The notes under the pieces: generated by a model
Told to the model about the DNA's origin: nothing
Seen by the model: the letters and a program-made list of their open reading frames with translations, nothing else
The model's database searches: none
Shown here: positions 10,991 through 22,282 of the stretch, piece by piece
Layout: every line of letters starts with the position of its first letter
Numbering within the stretch: position 1 is the first letter of the stretch
Made by a program: the position numbers and the translations under genes
Assembly (NCBI GenBank): GCA_030248215.1
Contig: JASANG010003643.1
Span: 1-64,000, forward strand
DNA from: Enoplolaimus lenunculus
Lineage: Eukaryota; Nematoda; Enoplea; Enoplida; Thoracostomopsidae
Direction of reading: 5' to 3'
DNA length: 64,000 nt

Positions 10991-12519
10991 TGAGAGAAAA
11001 TGACGCAAAAAGAAGGCTTTGCTCGAAATTTCTAGACTTGGAACTGCTTTCAAAGCCTACAAAATCTGTTTAGTACTCAGTAGACGCAATACTTTTCCAG
11101 TCAGCCTCGCCGTACGTGGCGAAATAGCAATCAAGTATTATATTTGACTTAATCCAAGCTTCTTGAATAAATTCAAAATGACTGAATTTATTCAGAAGTA
11201 CTTAACAGCACATCTTCCGATTGACCAATCAAAATGCAAGTGAAAGAACATTACGCAACATTAAACTTCTTTCACACGTGCGTGTTGAGTTTACGAGTTC
11301 CAACGAATAAAATTTGCAGCTGCAAGAACTTCAAAGCTGTTTTGCTACCAAAAACATGCCAGTTTCACTTGCAAGTTTTCTGCAAAAACATTTACATGTA
11401 AATAGGACTTTAGCTATAAACTCCTTTTCACGCATAGGCTTAGGCTTATGAATATGCTCACACTACTGTAACGGCACTGTTCTTTGCAGAATTCGCACCT
11501 AAATATCTCGATCTTGTGTAAACTGGTGTATTCATTGGGACAAATTGCCAAAACCATCCAGGGGTCCAAAACTTCGCACCCCCCACCCCGTAAAAAGAAA
11601 CTTGTTGACTCCAAACAAACAGGATACTAAATTTTAAACAATATAATAGATTTTTATTTCTTATCCTTTCTATAGGAATTTAAAACCCAATTTGTTTTGT
11701 ATTTTTCAATCTGGTTTACTGAAAAGTGTTTCATTTTCAAATTTGAAATAAAAAAATCACACTTTAAAAGCATTTAAAATTTCATATTTTAACAGTAAAA
11801 TTCAGTAAAAAAAGTGGCTGAATCACATAATTTTGAGACTACACATAGAATTATTCACAATATCTCAATAGGTTGAATATATACGCTTTCAAACGAAACG
11901 TAGCAAAACTAGCGAATACTGGTCAATTTTGATTCGAGGGTGTCGACACTCAAAACTCGGCTATGGTTCATAAGATAAAATTAACAAATCGTTTACGATG
12001 TCTCAAAGATACAATGACCTCAACCTATAGAAATAGATTACGAACTGATGGGACGGCATCTTATTGGACGCATCTGGAATCCGGGAGCTTCCTGAATATA
12101 TTTTGGCCCCCTAGCAAATTTTCACTCTTACTTGCAAGAGTCATTAAAAAATCTTGAATGCCCCTCCTGAAAATTTTTGAGCACCCTTAGCAAAGTGAGC
12201 TGGCTACGGGCCTGATGGAATAGCTCTTAGTCCATGACGCACATAGAACGCATGTGTTTTATTTAATTAAATATTGTGAACCTAAAAACTTTCATTTTTG
12301 AGTAAAAGTGTTGTCTTAACTGTGTTTTTAGTAACTCGAATATATATCATTTTATCATAGAACCTACCGAATTATAGGATAGCCGACTGACCGGACGGCA
12401 GGAACGACGGGGACATACCCTAAAGCCGATGACTCAAGACTATAACTCAAACCTTTAATGTATTAAACTTAAATTTTAATTTTTACGTATCATTTAGGGC
12501 CCGTGAACGCCGGTTCACA
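10991..12519. other. Gene-free stretch with TTAGGC remnant
   Basis: No host gene seen. A short remnant of the TTAGGC MITE (GCATAGGCTTAGGCTTATG, then ACTGTAACGGCACTGTTCT) lies at 11433-11497. The rest is AT-rich with no recognised structure. Confidence 0.5.
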
Positions 12520-12771
12520 CACTGTAAATTTCAATGAGTTGATTTTAATTCAGAATAAGTAAAATCACCCAGCCTGTGATAAGACTATCAGAACTCAGAA
12601 TTTTGAGTTGATTCAATTCATTCTGCGTTAATTAATCAACTCACCCAGAGTCAACTAAACTCAGGGTTAGAATCAACTCAACTCAGAGTGAACTAATGTT
12701 TATTCATATTAATTCAGAAATAAACAACTCGCTAGCTGAATTGATTAATCAACTTACTGGAATTTACAGTG
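12520..12771 (+). mobile_element. CACTGTAAATTCC MITE (ACTCAG family), copy 1
   Basis: Element of ~250 bp with ends CACTGTAAATTTCAATGAGT and the inverse TACTGGAATTTACAGTG. The interior consists largely of AACTCAG/CTGAGTT motifs. Five copies are seen in this window between 12.5 and 19.5 kb, most flanked by TA, which fits a Tc1/mariner-type MITE. Confidence 0.8.
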
Positions 12772-12894
12772 CATAAACTCAATTATTTTGTCAGATATAA
12801 AATCAAAAATGCTTCGAGTTCCGTCAGCCCCACCCTTTTGGAAAATGTTACATTCTATTAAATTTCAGCCACGATTTAATTAATCTAAAACTCT

Positions 12895-13008
12895 GAAATG
12901 AATTTGACTCTGGCGGAGTCAAATTTGACTCAGTTCGTGTAGTCAGGAAAAGCCTGTTTACGAGAGAGTCAAATTGACTACCTATTTTTTACAATGTAAA
13001 GTTGCTTT
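12895..13008 (-). mobile_element. GAGTCAAATTGACT MITE, degraded copy
   Basis: About 110 bp that is the diverged reverse complement of the element at 18431-18560: shared blocks are GACTCAGTTCGTGTAGTCA, GAAAAGCCTGTTTACGAGAG and AGTCAAATTGACT. Its terminal CACTG bases are eroded. Confidence 0.55.
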
Positions 13009-13214
13009 CTCCATTTCATGGCATGCTAGACTGGTTCCCGGCTTGGTGTGCCATCGAGGCTCTCATATCTAAACTTCTTTGTGTTTCTAAGCATGTTTCG
13101 CGGACTCCGACTTGTGAACTCTGTCTAAATTTTTTTCTAGATTCCTTGCTGCAATAATCAGCTTATTTATGATACTCACATTTTTTGCTGTATATACTAT
13201 AAAATAATAGCATT

Positions 13215-13409
13215 GGCCCATGTATAGAACAGGGCCGGAACAGTAGTATAAGCATATTCCTAAACCTAAGCCTATGCCTAAGCGTATGGACGAGCCTAAT
13301 CTTAAGCCTAAACCTAAGCCTAAGCCTAAGCAAACAATTAGTCTAAAGCTACACTTACTCTATTATAGCCCCTCCGGAAAACGATCCGGCCCTGTACTAT
13401 ACATGGGTC
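13215..13409 (+). mobile_element. Short TTAGGC-type MITE
   Basis: A 195-bp element with ends GGCCCATGTATAGAACAGGG and the inverse CCGGCCCTGTACTATACATG. The interior is CCTAAACCTAAGCC-type repeats on the left and TTACACTCTATTATAGCCCC on the right. The flanks ATAGCATT and ATAACAAT agree at six of eight bases, a possible eroded 8-bp duplication. Confidence 0.75.
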
Positions 13410-13542
13410 ATAACAATTGTTGTCCCGTAAAATTTTAAAATTAAAAAGCATTGTAAAATTAGCTTATTCTATCGAAGCGACAAAGAACCATATTTTAATT
13501 AAACTTCTAACGCAGTTTGCCACAGAGGAACACAAATGCTTA

Positions 13543-13727
13543 GGCTCATGTATAGAATACGGCTGGAACGTTTTCTGGCGAGACTGTAATAGAGTAAGCT
13601 TAAGCTTTAGCATATTTTTTTGCTTATACTTAGGCTTAGGAATAGGCTTATCCATGCGCTTAGGCTTAGGCTTAAGCTTAGGAATATGCTGATAAGAACT
13701 GTTCAGGTTTAGTTCTATACATTGGCC
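13543..13727 (-). mobile_element. Short TTAGGC-type MITE, opposite orientation
   Basis: Begins GGCTCATGTATAGAATACGG and ends with GTTCTATACATTGGCC. TTAGGCTTAGGAATAGGCTT units lie in the middle. It lies only ~130 bp from the copy at 13215-13409, in inverted orientation. Confidence 0.7.
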
Positions 13728-13921
13728 AGTGCTTTAGTAAAACAACGACGTATGTAAGGTAGAATGACACTTATCTTCAACTGAAAATCTTCGAGACAAA
13801 AGTATTTTTAGCAAAATTTAGAATGATTTTCTCGATTTAAGACATTAAAATAAATTTTCATCTGTTTATTCCTATTAGAACTGAAATCTTAGTTACGCGT
13901 CTGTTTTTATTGAGTTTGTTA

Positions 13922-14142
13922 CACTGGAAATTCCAATGAGTTAATTAATCAACTCAGACGGAAAGTTTGTTATTTCTGCGTTAATATAAGAAAACCTCCG
14001 AGTTGAGTGAATTCCATGGAAGTTGATTAATTAAATCAAAATGAGTTGAATCCACTCAGCATTGTGAGTTCTGAGAGTCTTAACTCAGACTGAGCGATTC
14101 AATTCATTCTGAGTTAAAATCAACTCACTGCAATTTATAGTG
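13922..14142 (-). mobile_element. ACTCAG-family MITE, copy 2
   Basis: Inverted copy of the CACTGTAAATTCC element: begins CACTGGAAATTCCAATGAGT and ends AACTCACTGCAATTTATAGTG. TA flanks are seen on both sides. Confidence 0.75.
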
Positions 14143-14237
14143 TAGAGATTTTTTAAGGCTACAGGCTTCAGTTCGCCACGCCTTTTTAGAATTTCCAACC
14201 ATTCGTATAAATTTAAAATTCTCAACCGAAATAGCAA

Positions 14238-14491
14238 CACTGTAAATTCCAGTCAGTTGATTTTAACTCAGAATAAGTTTAATCACTCAGTCTGAGTTAC
14301 GATTATCACAACTCACAATTTTGAGTTGATTCAACTCGTTCTAATTTAACGAATGAGCTCCACCGGAGTCAACTCAACTCATAGTGCGAGAATTAACTCA
14401 ACTCATAGTGAGTTAAAGTTTACTTTTGTTAACTCAGAAATAACTAACTTTCCGTCTCAGTTGATTAATTAACTCATAGGAATTTGCAGTG
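14238..14491 (+). mobile_element. ACTCAG-family MITE, copy 3
   Basis: Begins CACTGTAAATTCCAGTCAGT and ends AGGAATTTGCAGTG, 254 bp, with AACTCAACTCATAGTGAG repeats in the interior. Confidence 0.8.
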
Positions 14492-14829
14492 TATGAACGT
14501 TTAGGCAAGTTACTTTTGATGTATGCAACAAAGATAAAATTTAAAATACCTTAAAATTTCTGTGAAAGTGCAAGAAACAGCACCTGTAAAACTTTTGCAA
14601 TAAATGTTTCTAAAATCAAAGTTTGGTAAATTTTCTAGTTCACTACGGTAGTTCGCTAAAACACTTTCCAAATTATGTTTAATACCTATTCACAGAAAAT
14701 AAAATCTGGACTACGCCAATGGCTGTCTTCAGTCCGTCTATCTCTGGGTACCATCTAGCTTAACCTTTTCTTACATGAATATTTTCTATTTTAGCTGAGA
14801 CGAGTACTATTTACTATTTAACGTATATA

Positions 14830-15081
14830 CACTGTAAATCTGAGTGAGTTGATTTTAACTCAAAATGAGTTGAATCACTCAGTCTGGATTAGGACTTTCA
14901 GAACTCAGAATTCTGAGTCAATAAAACTCACTTTGACTATATTATTCAACTTACCCGAATGAACTGAACTCAGAGTGAGAATCAACTCAACTCTGAGTGA
15001 GTTAATGTTAACTGTTATTAACTCAGAAATAATTAAACTCTCTAGCTGAGTTGATTTATCAATTCATTGGAATTTGCAGTG
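14830..15081 (+). mobile_element. ACTCAG-family MITE, copy 4
   Basis: Begins CACTGTAAATCTGAGTGAGT and ends TGGAATTTGCAGTG, 252 bp, flanked by TA on both sides (ATATA before, TATAC after). Confidence 0.8.
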
Positions 15082-15885
15082 TATACACTGTGCTGTGTTG
15101 CTCACAGTCAACTCTATGTGAGAAAAGGTTAAGGTCCCGGTTTGGCTACAAAGCGTCTGAAAACGGCATTTTATCAGCCAAACAACCTCTTAAAAACTAA
15201 ACCGATGATGTACGAATATTAAATTGGTAAAAGCACAACAGCCAAAAAAAACGTCGCATTTGTGATCTCAAAAATACACTCGAGTCCGCAGTGTGGTAAA
15301 ATGAAATTACCTCTCTTAACGACGGCTAAAAGCACAGCTTATAAAGACAACAGCGTAGCTAAGAGTTCAGTTCGGCAGGGGCATAAGATCATACAAAAAT
15401 CTGCTTTTGACCTGTAGGACCCAGATAGTTTTTCGAATACGTTTTCAAAATACGTTTGATTGGCTGTTCCAAAATTTCCACAGAATACTTTTGATTGGCC
15501 ATTGAGAAATTTCCAAACGAGATATATTGTCTAACATCCCTCCGTGAACAGACCCTGGCTAAATAGTCATTTTTTTACTTTGAAGCAGTGTTGAGGTTAA
15601 AAATCTATTTAACCTATTTTTCGGGTGTAATATAGTATTTTAAATGGAAATTTAAAAAAATTTCAAGAGGTTTTAAATATGACGCGGCCTGTTACACGAT
15701 TATATAAATTAATGACGTCAGGAATTGATCAGGAACACAAATTAACCTGTGGCCTTTGAAACACGAATTTGACCCGGTTTAAACATAATTTCATCTCTAT
15801 TTGGGGGTGATGCTCCGAAAGTCAAATGCTTTTTATTTTATAAAGTGGGATTGCGGTGTCGTTCGGCTTGCTTGGCGGCTTGGCG
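15082..15885. other. Stretch without recognised feature
   Basis: No coding potential, element ends or RNA gene were recognised here. Confidence 0.4.
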
Positions 15886-16530
15886 TAGTCACGGATTGAA
15901 AAGTGGGGGGTCCCAGTCACGGATTGAAAAGTGAGGGGTCCGAGTCACGGATAGAAAAGTGGGGGGTCCGAGTCACGGATTGAAAAGTGGGGGTCCGAGT
16001 CACGAATTGAAAAGTGGGGGGTCCGAGTCACGGATTGAAAAGTGGGGGTCCGAGTCACGGATTGAAAAGTGGGGGGTCCGAGTCACGGATTGAAAAGTGG
16101 GGGTCCGAGTCACGGATTGAAAAGTGGGGGGTCCGAGTCACGGATTGAAAAGTGAGGGTTCCGAGTCACGGATTGAAAAGTGGGGGGTCCGAGTCACGGA
16201 TTGAAAAGGGGGGGTCCGAGTCACGGATTGAAAAGTGGGGGTCCGAGTCACGGATTGAAAAGTGAGGGGTCCGAGTCACGGATTGAAAAGTGGGGGTCCG
16301 AGTCACGGATTGAAAAGTGGGGGGTCCGAGTCACGGATTGAAAAGTGAGGGGTCCGAGTCACGGATTGAAAAGTGGGGGGTCCGAGTCACGGATTGAAAA
16401 GTGGGGGTCCGAGTCACGGATTGAAAAGTGGGGGTCCGAGTCACGGATTGAAAAGTGGGGGGTCCGAGTCACGGATTGAAAAGTGGGGGGTCGGAGTCAC
16501 GGATTGAAAAGTGTAGGGTCCGAGTCACGA
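15886..16530 (+). repeat. 27-28-bp minisatellite, about 23 copies
   Basis: Head-to-tail array of GTCACGGATTGAAAAGTG followed by GGGGGTCCGA. Units differ mainly in the length of the G run (4-6) and by rare substitutions (GTGAGGGG, GTGTAGGG), giving units of 27 or 28 bp. Low divergence over ~645 bp indicates recent amplification or continued homogenisation. No element ends are seen around it. The G-runs are on the plus strand throughout. Confidence 0.95.
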
Positions 16531-17817
16531 TAAAAATTGATCCTGAGCTAAGCATATTTCAATGTGTTTCAGATACTACGATTGTGGACATATAATTACT
16601 TTTATTTCGATCCAAAAAAGGTAGGGAAAATTAGTCTTTAAACCCCTGCGTTGAAAGTGGGGGTGGATCGGACGGCCCTGTATCCTTCAGTGGTTACGTC
16701 TACGCTGATCGGTGCCGGATATGGTCGGAGGGCATTGAAACAGTCGAGACGTGAAACGACATACTCAACGTACGAGTAATTATATATACTAGTCAGACGG
16801 CTTTGCGTACCTAATGCACAAAAGTTAGCGAATCCACAACAATCTGCATGTATATTTTCTTTTCACAGAACAATCATATTTCTGTCTTAAAATAAAATAT
16901 TGTAAACAAAGTAATCCTGGAAAGTTGCCAAAGTACGTATATAAGTGGGGCAATCCAGATAAAATTATATAAATTTTTTGTTTCCAAGAATCGTAAATCG
17001 CGGCAACAAACCGGTAAACCCGTCTTCTGAACCAAAACATCATTCGTAGAATGAACATCTCAGGGCAGAGGTTAACAAATTTTACCGGAACCGCGGTAAT
17101 CTTTAAAATTAAGTAATAAAATGATATGCTGAATTAATACATGCCTCTATGTGTAAGTTACAAAAAAGCTGAGTTATACGGGTAATATATACTTTTAGTT
17201 TCAACCGGAAACGTTAACTAAACGTATGAAATATATATGTATGTTTATATGTATATATATACTTCAGAAGTAAGTAAATAAAGTATGGTTTACCGAGATA
17301 TAAGTGGCGCATGTTGCCGCATAGAGAATGGTGGACCCAATAGAATTGGCTGTCACATCGGCACGGGCGTCACCACGGGGGGCTTTAGGGAGCCGTGTTC
17401 ACAAAATTTGGCTGGTGCCCCACCTAAATTGACTCGATCTAAAAACTAAACAATCTTGAGTTGTAATTGTAGGGGCGCCCCAAAATTATTCATGCCCCCC
17501 AAGCATAATTTTCTGCGGACGCCCCGGGCACATTGTCGCATATAGGGTAAAAATCGGAAGATGAATTTCTCTATACATTGTCCTTAGACAGGGTATGCGA
17601 TTCATACCACGCAAAACTACAACCGTTTATGTTAAATATTAATTTCTATCACTACACTCGTTTGCAAAATACCTTTACTTGAAGCAATACTCGTCTTAAA
17701 TATAATCCTGACACCGCCGCCCCAAATATACTAATTTCAGATCATATTTAGCCGTATATTTACTGGAGTAAACGACTTTCAGTTGAACCACACCCATAAA
17801 GAAACACGGCCAATGTA
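16531..17817. other. Gene-free stretch
   Basis: No convincing gene. A 77-codon frame on the minus strand at 16825-17058 has no recognisable domain. Several pieces read as old repeat debris (CGCCCC-rich text at 17360-17530). I see nothing firmer. Confidence 0.4.
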
Positions 17818-18042
17818 AAGAACAGGGGTGGAACAGTATTATATGCATATTCCTAAGCCTAAGCCTAAGCGTAACCGTAAAGAATGAGCATATTCCTAAG
17901 CCTAAGCCTAAGCCTAAGCGTAAAGAATGAGCATATTCCTAAGCCTAAGACTAAGCCAAGCAAAAAAATTAGTCTAAAGCTTTAAGCTTACTCTATTGCA
18001 GTCCCACAGAAAAACGTTCCGCCCCTGATGTTTACATGGGCC
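17818..18042 (+). mobile_element. Short TTAGGC-type MITE
   Basis: Begins GGCCAATGTAAAGAACAGGG and ends with CCTGATGTTTACATGGGCC. The interior carries three blocks of CCTAAGCCTAAGCC separated by GTAAAGAATGAGCATATT, so its minisatellite period is about 45 bp. Confidence 0.75.
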
Positions 18043-18342
18043 TTAAATACAAAGCCAGACGGTGAAGTTTTTTTGAACTTAACCCTACACCAAGGTTAAC
18101 CTGTTTTAGAACGATTAACTACCAGTCGTATTGTACCCATTTTGGGCAAAAATATCAAAACTGTTGGCCTTACAAAATTATTACAAAACCATTCTACGCC
18201 AACAGTTGCATATACGACTTTAGAGTTTATGCTTTCATTCTATAGCTGGCTATGTTTCATGATCTTGGCCCTTGTGCCTTTTCATCGAATTGTTCCACAT
18301 TTAAAGGTCAGACATCTGGAGGCTCCATTCAATTGATGATAT

Positions 18343-18628
18343 CCGGCACTGTCCGTCGCCATCCATCACCGTCCGTCGCCATATATCAGCGTCCGTCGCC
18401 ATTCGACACCATCCGTGGACGTCATTGATACACTGCAAAAAATGGTGAGTGAAATTGACTCTCTCCGAAATAGGCTTTTCATGACTTCACAAACTGAGTC
18501 AAAATTCGACTTCGCCTTAGTCAAGGTCAACTCAATTTGGCTCACCATTTTTTGGCAGTGTGCCGTATGGTGACGGGAGTGACGCACGGCTCCGGACGGT
18601 AACGGACGATGACAGACAGTGCCGTACA
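18343..18628. mobile_element. GTCCGTCGCCAT-type element, interrupted by a MITE
   Basis: The left part (GGCACTGTCCGTCGCCATCC, then CACCGTCCGTCGCCAT repeats) and the right part (GTAACGGACGATGACAGACAGTGCC) form an inverted repeat around 18343 and 18628. The two halves are split by the 130-bp MITE at 18431-18560. Related GACGGACGGC-rich pieces lie at 28180-28307 and 42656-42755. Confidence 0.6.
18431..18560 (+). mobile_element. CACTGCAAAAAATGGTGAG MITE, nested
   Basis: A 130-bp element with ends CACTGCAAAAAATGGTGAG and the inverse CTCACCATTTTTTGGCAGTG. It sits inside the element at 18343-18628, and is therefore younger than it. A degraded relative is at 12895-13008. Confidence 0.8.
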
Positions 18629-19214
18629 AGTATAAGGTCGCCTTTTGAAGCAACTTGTCAACACGAGAAAGTTAAGCTAAAAAACGTTGTATACGTTGAA
18701 ATAGTTGTTTGTGGTGAAAATTCATATAAAACTAAAATGTGACAAATCTCAGTAGGATATTTATTTAAAAACTAACGTAGTATACAAGATAATAAGATAT
18801 TTGACTAAAGGAGGCTACTATACTTGTCGTACAAAGCGGACTGGCGCTGGACAGCACCGCACGTCAAAAATTTTTGTTTATAAATCTATTTATTAAAGCA
18901 GTAAGGACCCACATACGTATTTTGGGCAAATTTCCAGCATTATTTTGTTTACAACAATTTCTTAGCAAATATATACACTTGATTGTTTTATGAAAAGAAA
19001 ATTTGCATGGAAATTTTTGTGCTTTCGCGAACATTTGCGCATTGCACAAAGCTGGCAGACTAGTTGATATTAATTGCCATTGCGGCAATACACTGGCGTT
19101 GTGGCACAAGGACAGTGGATATATCCCCTCGCCGCTCCCCTAGTATACGCCACGGATTTCAACTGCAGTCTTCACGTTTCTGCTATGGTTTCTTTGTATA
19201 CGCCACGCACGGTA
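18629..19214. other. Gene-free stretch
   Basis: No recognised gene. A piece of GCACCGCACGTC text at 18845-18868 resembles the GACGGAC family. Open frames here show no domain. Confidence 0.4.
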
Positions 19215-19531
19215 CACTGTAAATTCCAGTGAGCTAATTTCAACTCAGAATGAGTTGAATGACTCAGTTTGAGTTAGGACTGTGAGTACTCAGATTTCTA
19301 ATTTAATTCAACTCATTCTGATTTAATTGATGAACTCCCCAGAAATCTACTCAACTTAGAGTGAGAATCGACTCAACTCAGAGTGAGAATCGACTCAACT
19401 CAGAGTGAGAATCGACTCAACTCAGGGCGAGAATCGACTCAACTCACAGTGAGTTAAAGTATACTGCTAACTCTGTCAGAAAAAAAACTTTCCGTCTGAG
19501 TTGATTAATTGACTCACTGAAGTTTACAGTG
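19215..19531 (+). mobile_element. ACTCAG-family MITE, copy 5, expanded inside
   Basis: Begins CACTGTAAATTCCAGTGAGC and ends CTGAAGTTTACAGTG, flanked by TA on both sides. At 317 bp it is ~65 bp longer than its relatives because an internal 22-bp unit (GAGTGAGAATCGACTCAACTCA) is repeated about four times at 19357-19447. Confidence 0.8.
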
Positions 19532-20516
19532 TAATTGCGATGATTTTGGTTCAACCCGTGACAGTGATAAATAACAGAAAACGAAGCTGAGAAACACGAA
19601 ATAAATCTCTAATCTGTAACTGCTTGAAAGTTATACACCAAGTCACCAAGGAACACAGTTTTAAAAAACAAACAATTTCACTAAATAAAATGCGTAATCT
19701 CCGGCAAAATTTCTACCGAAGCCGGAGGGAGACGAACGTCGACTTTCCTCCGGTACCGGAGTAGACCTCCGGATGTACCCTAAAACCGGTATGATTAAAC
19801 ATGACCCGGCAAAAATCTTCTAGGAGGGGCTAAAATTTTTCCAGGGGGGGGCTAAGCCTCCTACTCCTGGCCCCCCTCCCTTGGCTACGGCGCACGCCCA
19901 CAGCGTGTATATAGTTCGAATAAGTAGCGTTAATATTCTCAACTGTGTATAGCACCAACATCGTATCAGCAATAAGTTCCCAAACGATAAAACTGCAACA
20001 TTCGGTAATCTTACCATTTTTATACAATTACGTAATAATTCAATTGCTAAAAATTGTGCTCAATTTCAACCCTTATCGTTCACTGGTACGTAAGTTACAA
20101 GACCTATCATTAATGATAACGTGCAATCATTTGAGAATACGACCACAGATCCTAAAGCAATGCAAAATAGACTGCACTATTTTCCGGCACCTAAATTATA
20201 CAAAAATGCAGTTAAAAAATTGCTAATAGCATTTGAGAAGCCATATATATTCAGCTGATGTAAGCTCGTAAAATCAATTAGAGTCGACCGAAATTGTCAA
20301 CCACGGTTCAGAGCAAAGAAGCGACGTGCATTAAGACTGAATTTAACTTGCGTAAAGGTCACAAGTTAAAAACTCTACTGTTTCCGGATCGATATTTTAG
20401 GGCTGTTTTCGAGGAAAAATCCATTATAATTTTAAGTTCAACAAGCATTAAAGGTGCTACTTTCGCACTTGGCAAATGTTTCAAAGTTTTTAATTAGCGA
20501 TATATATTATATGATA

Positions 20517-20518
<2 letters not shown>
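19532..20518. other. Gene-free stretch with CCGGAG-rich fragment
   Basis: No host gene seen. A CCGGAGGGAGACG / CCTCCGGTACCGGAG segment at 19698-19785 resembles the end of the element at 23284-23625. The remaining sequence is unassigned. Confidence 0.4.

Positions 20519-20597
<79 letters not shown>
20519..20597. repeat. (TA)n microsatellite
   Basis: About 39 uninterrupted TA dinucleotides, bounded on both sides by ATATTCATATATA-like sequence. Expected to be length-polymorphic. Confidence 0.98.
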
Positions 20598-20600
<3 letters not shown>

Positions 20601-22282
20601 TATATATTTACTTAAAATCAATTCAGTCAAGGCTAATTTGATCAGAAACCATCAGAGAAAAACACCTTATAACTAAACTATCCAGGCCTATGAGTGGGCG
20701 CCAGTGCTGACAAGTGTTTTTCGCAGAGGCGACAAAATTTTTTCGCTCTTGTGCGTAAACACGCATTAATCACATTTCCGCTTTATGCTAAGCTTATGTG
20801 GCGTTCACGTTATAACTGGGGTAACCTAGAACACGTTTTGTCCCTATTGCAATAGCGGGTATCTGTTATTCTGATGTGACATTTACTGTTTGTACAGCAA
20901 TATCATATGATATTCGAAATATTGACCATCAGCATCGTATGGCATGTTTAAATTGTCTGCAAGATTGTGATAGCCTGAATGTCTTGTAGAATATGATACT
21001 AAAATTTAAAGTTCGAATTATTTGTACTAAGGCATATAATTTAGGCAAAATTTCCGCCAGAAACAGAAAAATAGACGCTAATTCAGTATTAGAAATAACT
21101 TAAAGCTACATTATCAGACTTTTCATTATATTAATCGTGCGCACAAATTACATTTTCCTGCCTAATATCATGTGATAATCGGCAGAATTTTGGAATAATC
21201 ATATGATATTCCCATGAATGTCCCGTGGTATCGTGTGACACATTGCCGTTTGTATACGATGATTACTGGAGATACGTGTGACATTCACGTTTTGTCTACA
21301 TAACCGTTATTCAGATCACAACATAATCAAAAATAATTTTGCCATATAAAGCTTTTCATAGCAAAAACCGATCCTTATAACAAATTTATCACCCACATAT
21401 TTCCACCCGAATCCACGACATCAAAGATATCACACGCCACTTTAGACACCTAAGCAAAAATACCTCTGAATCGAACAAACGGTGAATACAACTTTAGTCG
21501 TTCTGATATATTAACATAAAGCGTAAAACTTTCAAGCATATTTGGCCACAAAAATAAACACAACTTTACACACAGATTTGGCATTACTATTTGAACCTGT
21601 GAAGCCAAACATTCATAGATACTTTTACGCAACCTTTCGAACGTTGCCAAGAGTAACAGGAACATACGTCTTTATGCTGAAGCCGTAGAACCAGGGGCGG
21701 ATACAAGGGTGGGGTATAGGGGAAATAGCCCTGTTCCGAAATTTCTGGAAACACTGAAAACAGACACTTTTACAGGCAGTAGAATAACCGTCCAACGGTC
21801 ACATTTGGTTCTCGCTCGGTACGGTGGTTAGCGAAAAAAATAAATTTAGCCATCGTATCCTGTCCCGAAATATACCTGAAATATACCGTCAGCTACGCCA
21901 CTGTACCTACAGAAACGTATTACGCTTGCGTTATACTTTGAATGACTTAAATTTGCTAAAATAAATGAAAAATTACAGAAAACCTCTATTTTTTTACGAA
22001 ATATTCTTCTACAAATAATTATGTTGCAACAAATTTGCTTATATATTTTATTTCCGCTGACGTTACAGAATCTACGTATTTAGCAAAAAAATTAAGCAAC
22101 AAAATCAGTTGCAGGCGGTTCCAACACAATATCGTCATTTGAACAATATATTAAATCGATTTTACGTTATTTGTAGAATGTATTAAACTAGTAAAAATAA
22201 TTTAAAGTAAAACGAAAATGCGTCAATGATGTTTAACATTTTGGAAGAATATTTTTATGTCAGATCCAACAAATACTTATAT
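20598..22282. other. Gene-free stretch with ATCATATGAT palindromes
   Basis: No gene recognised. At 20814-20853 the text TTCACGTTATAACTGGGG followed by ACACGTTTTGTCCC matches, inverted, the end of the element at 22442-22787, so an older relative of that element starts here. Its other end could not be fixed; ATCATATGATATTC-like palindromes occur through 20900-21250 as in that element. Confidence 0.45.

Noticed and set aside
15886-16530. CRISPR-like array
   Set aside because: Units are contiguous with no unique spacers, and the genome is eukaryotic.
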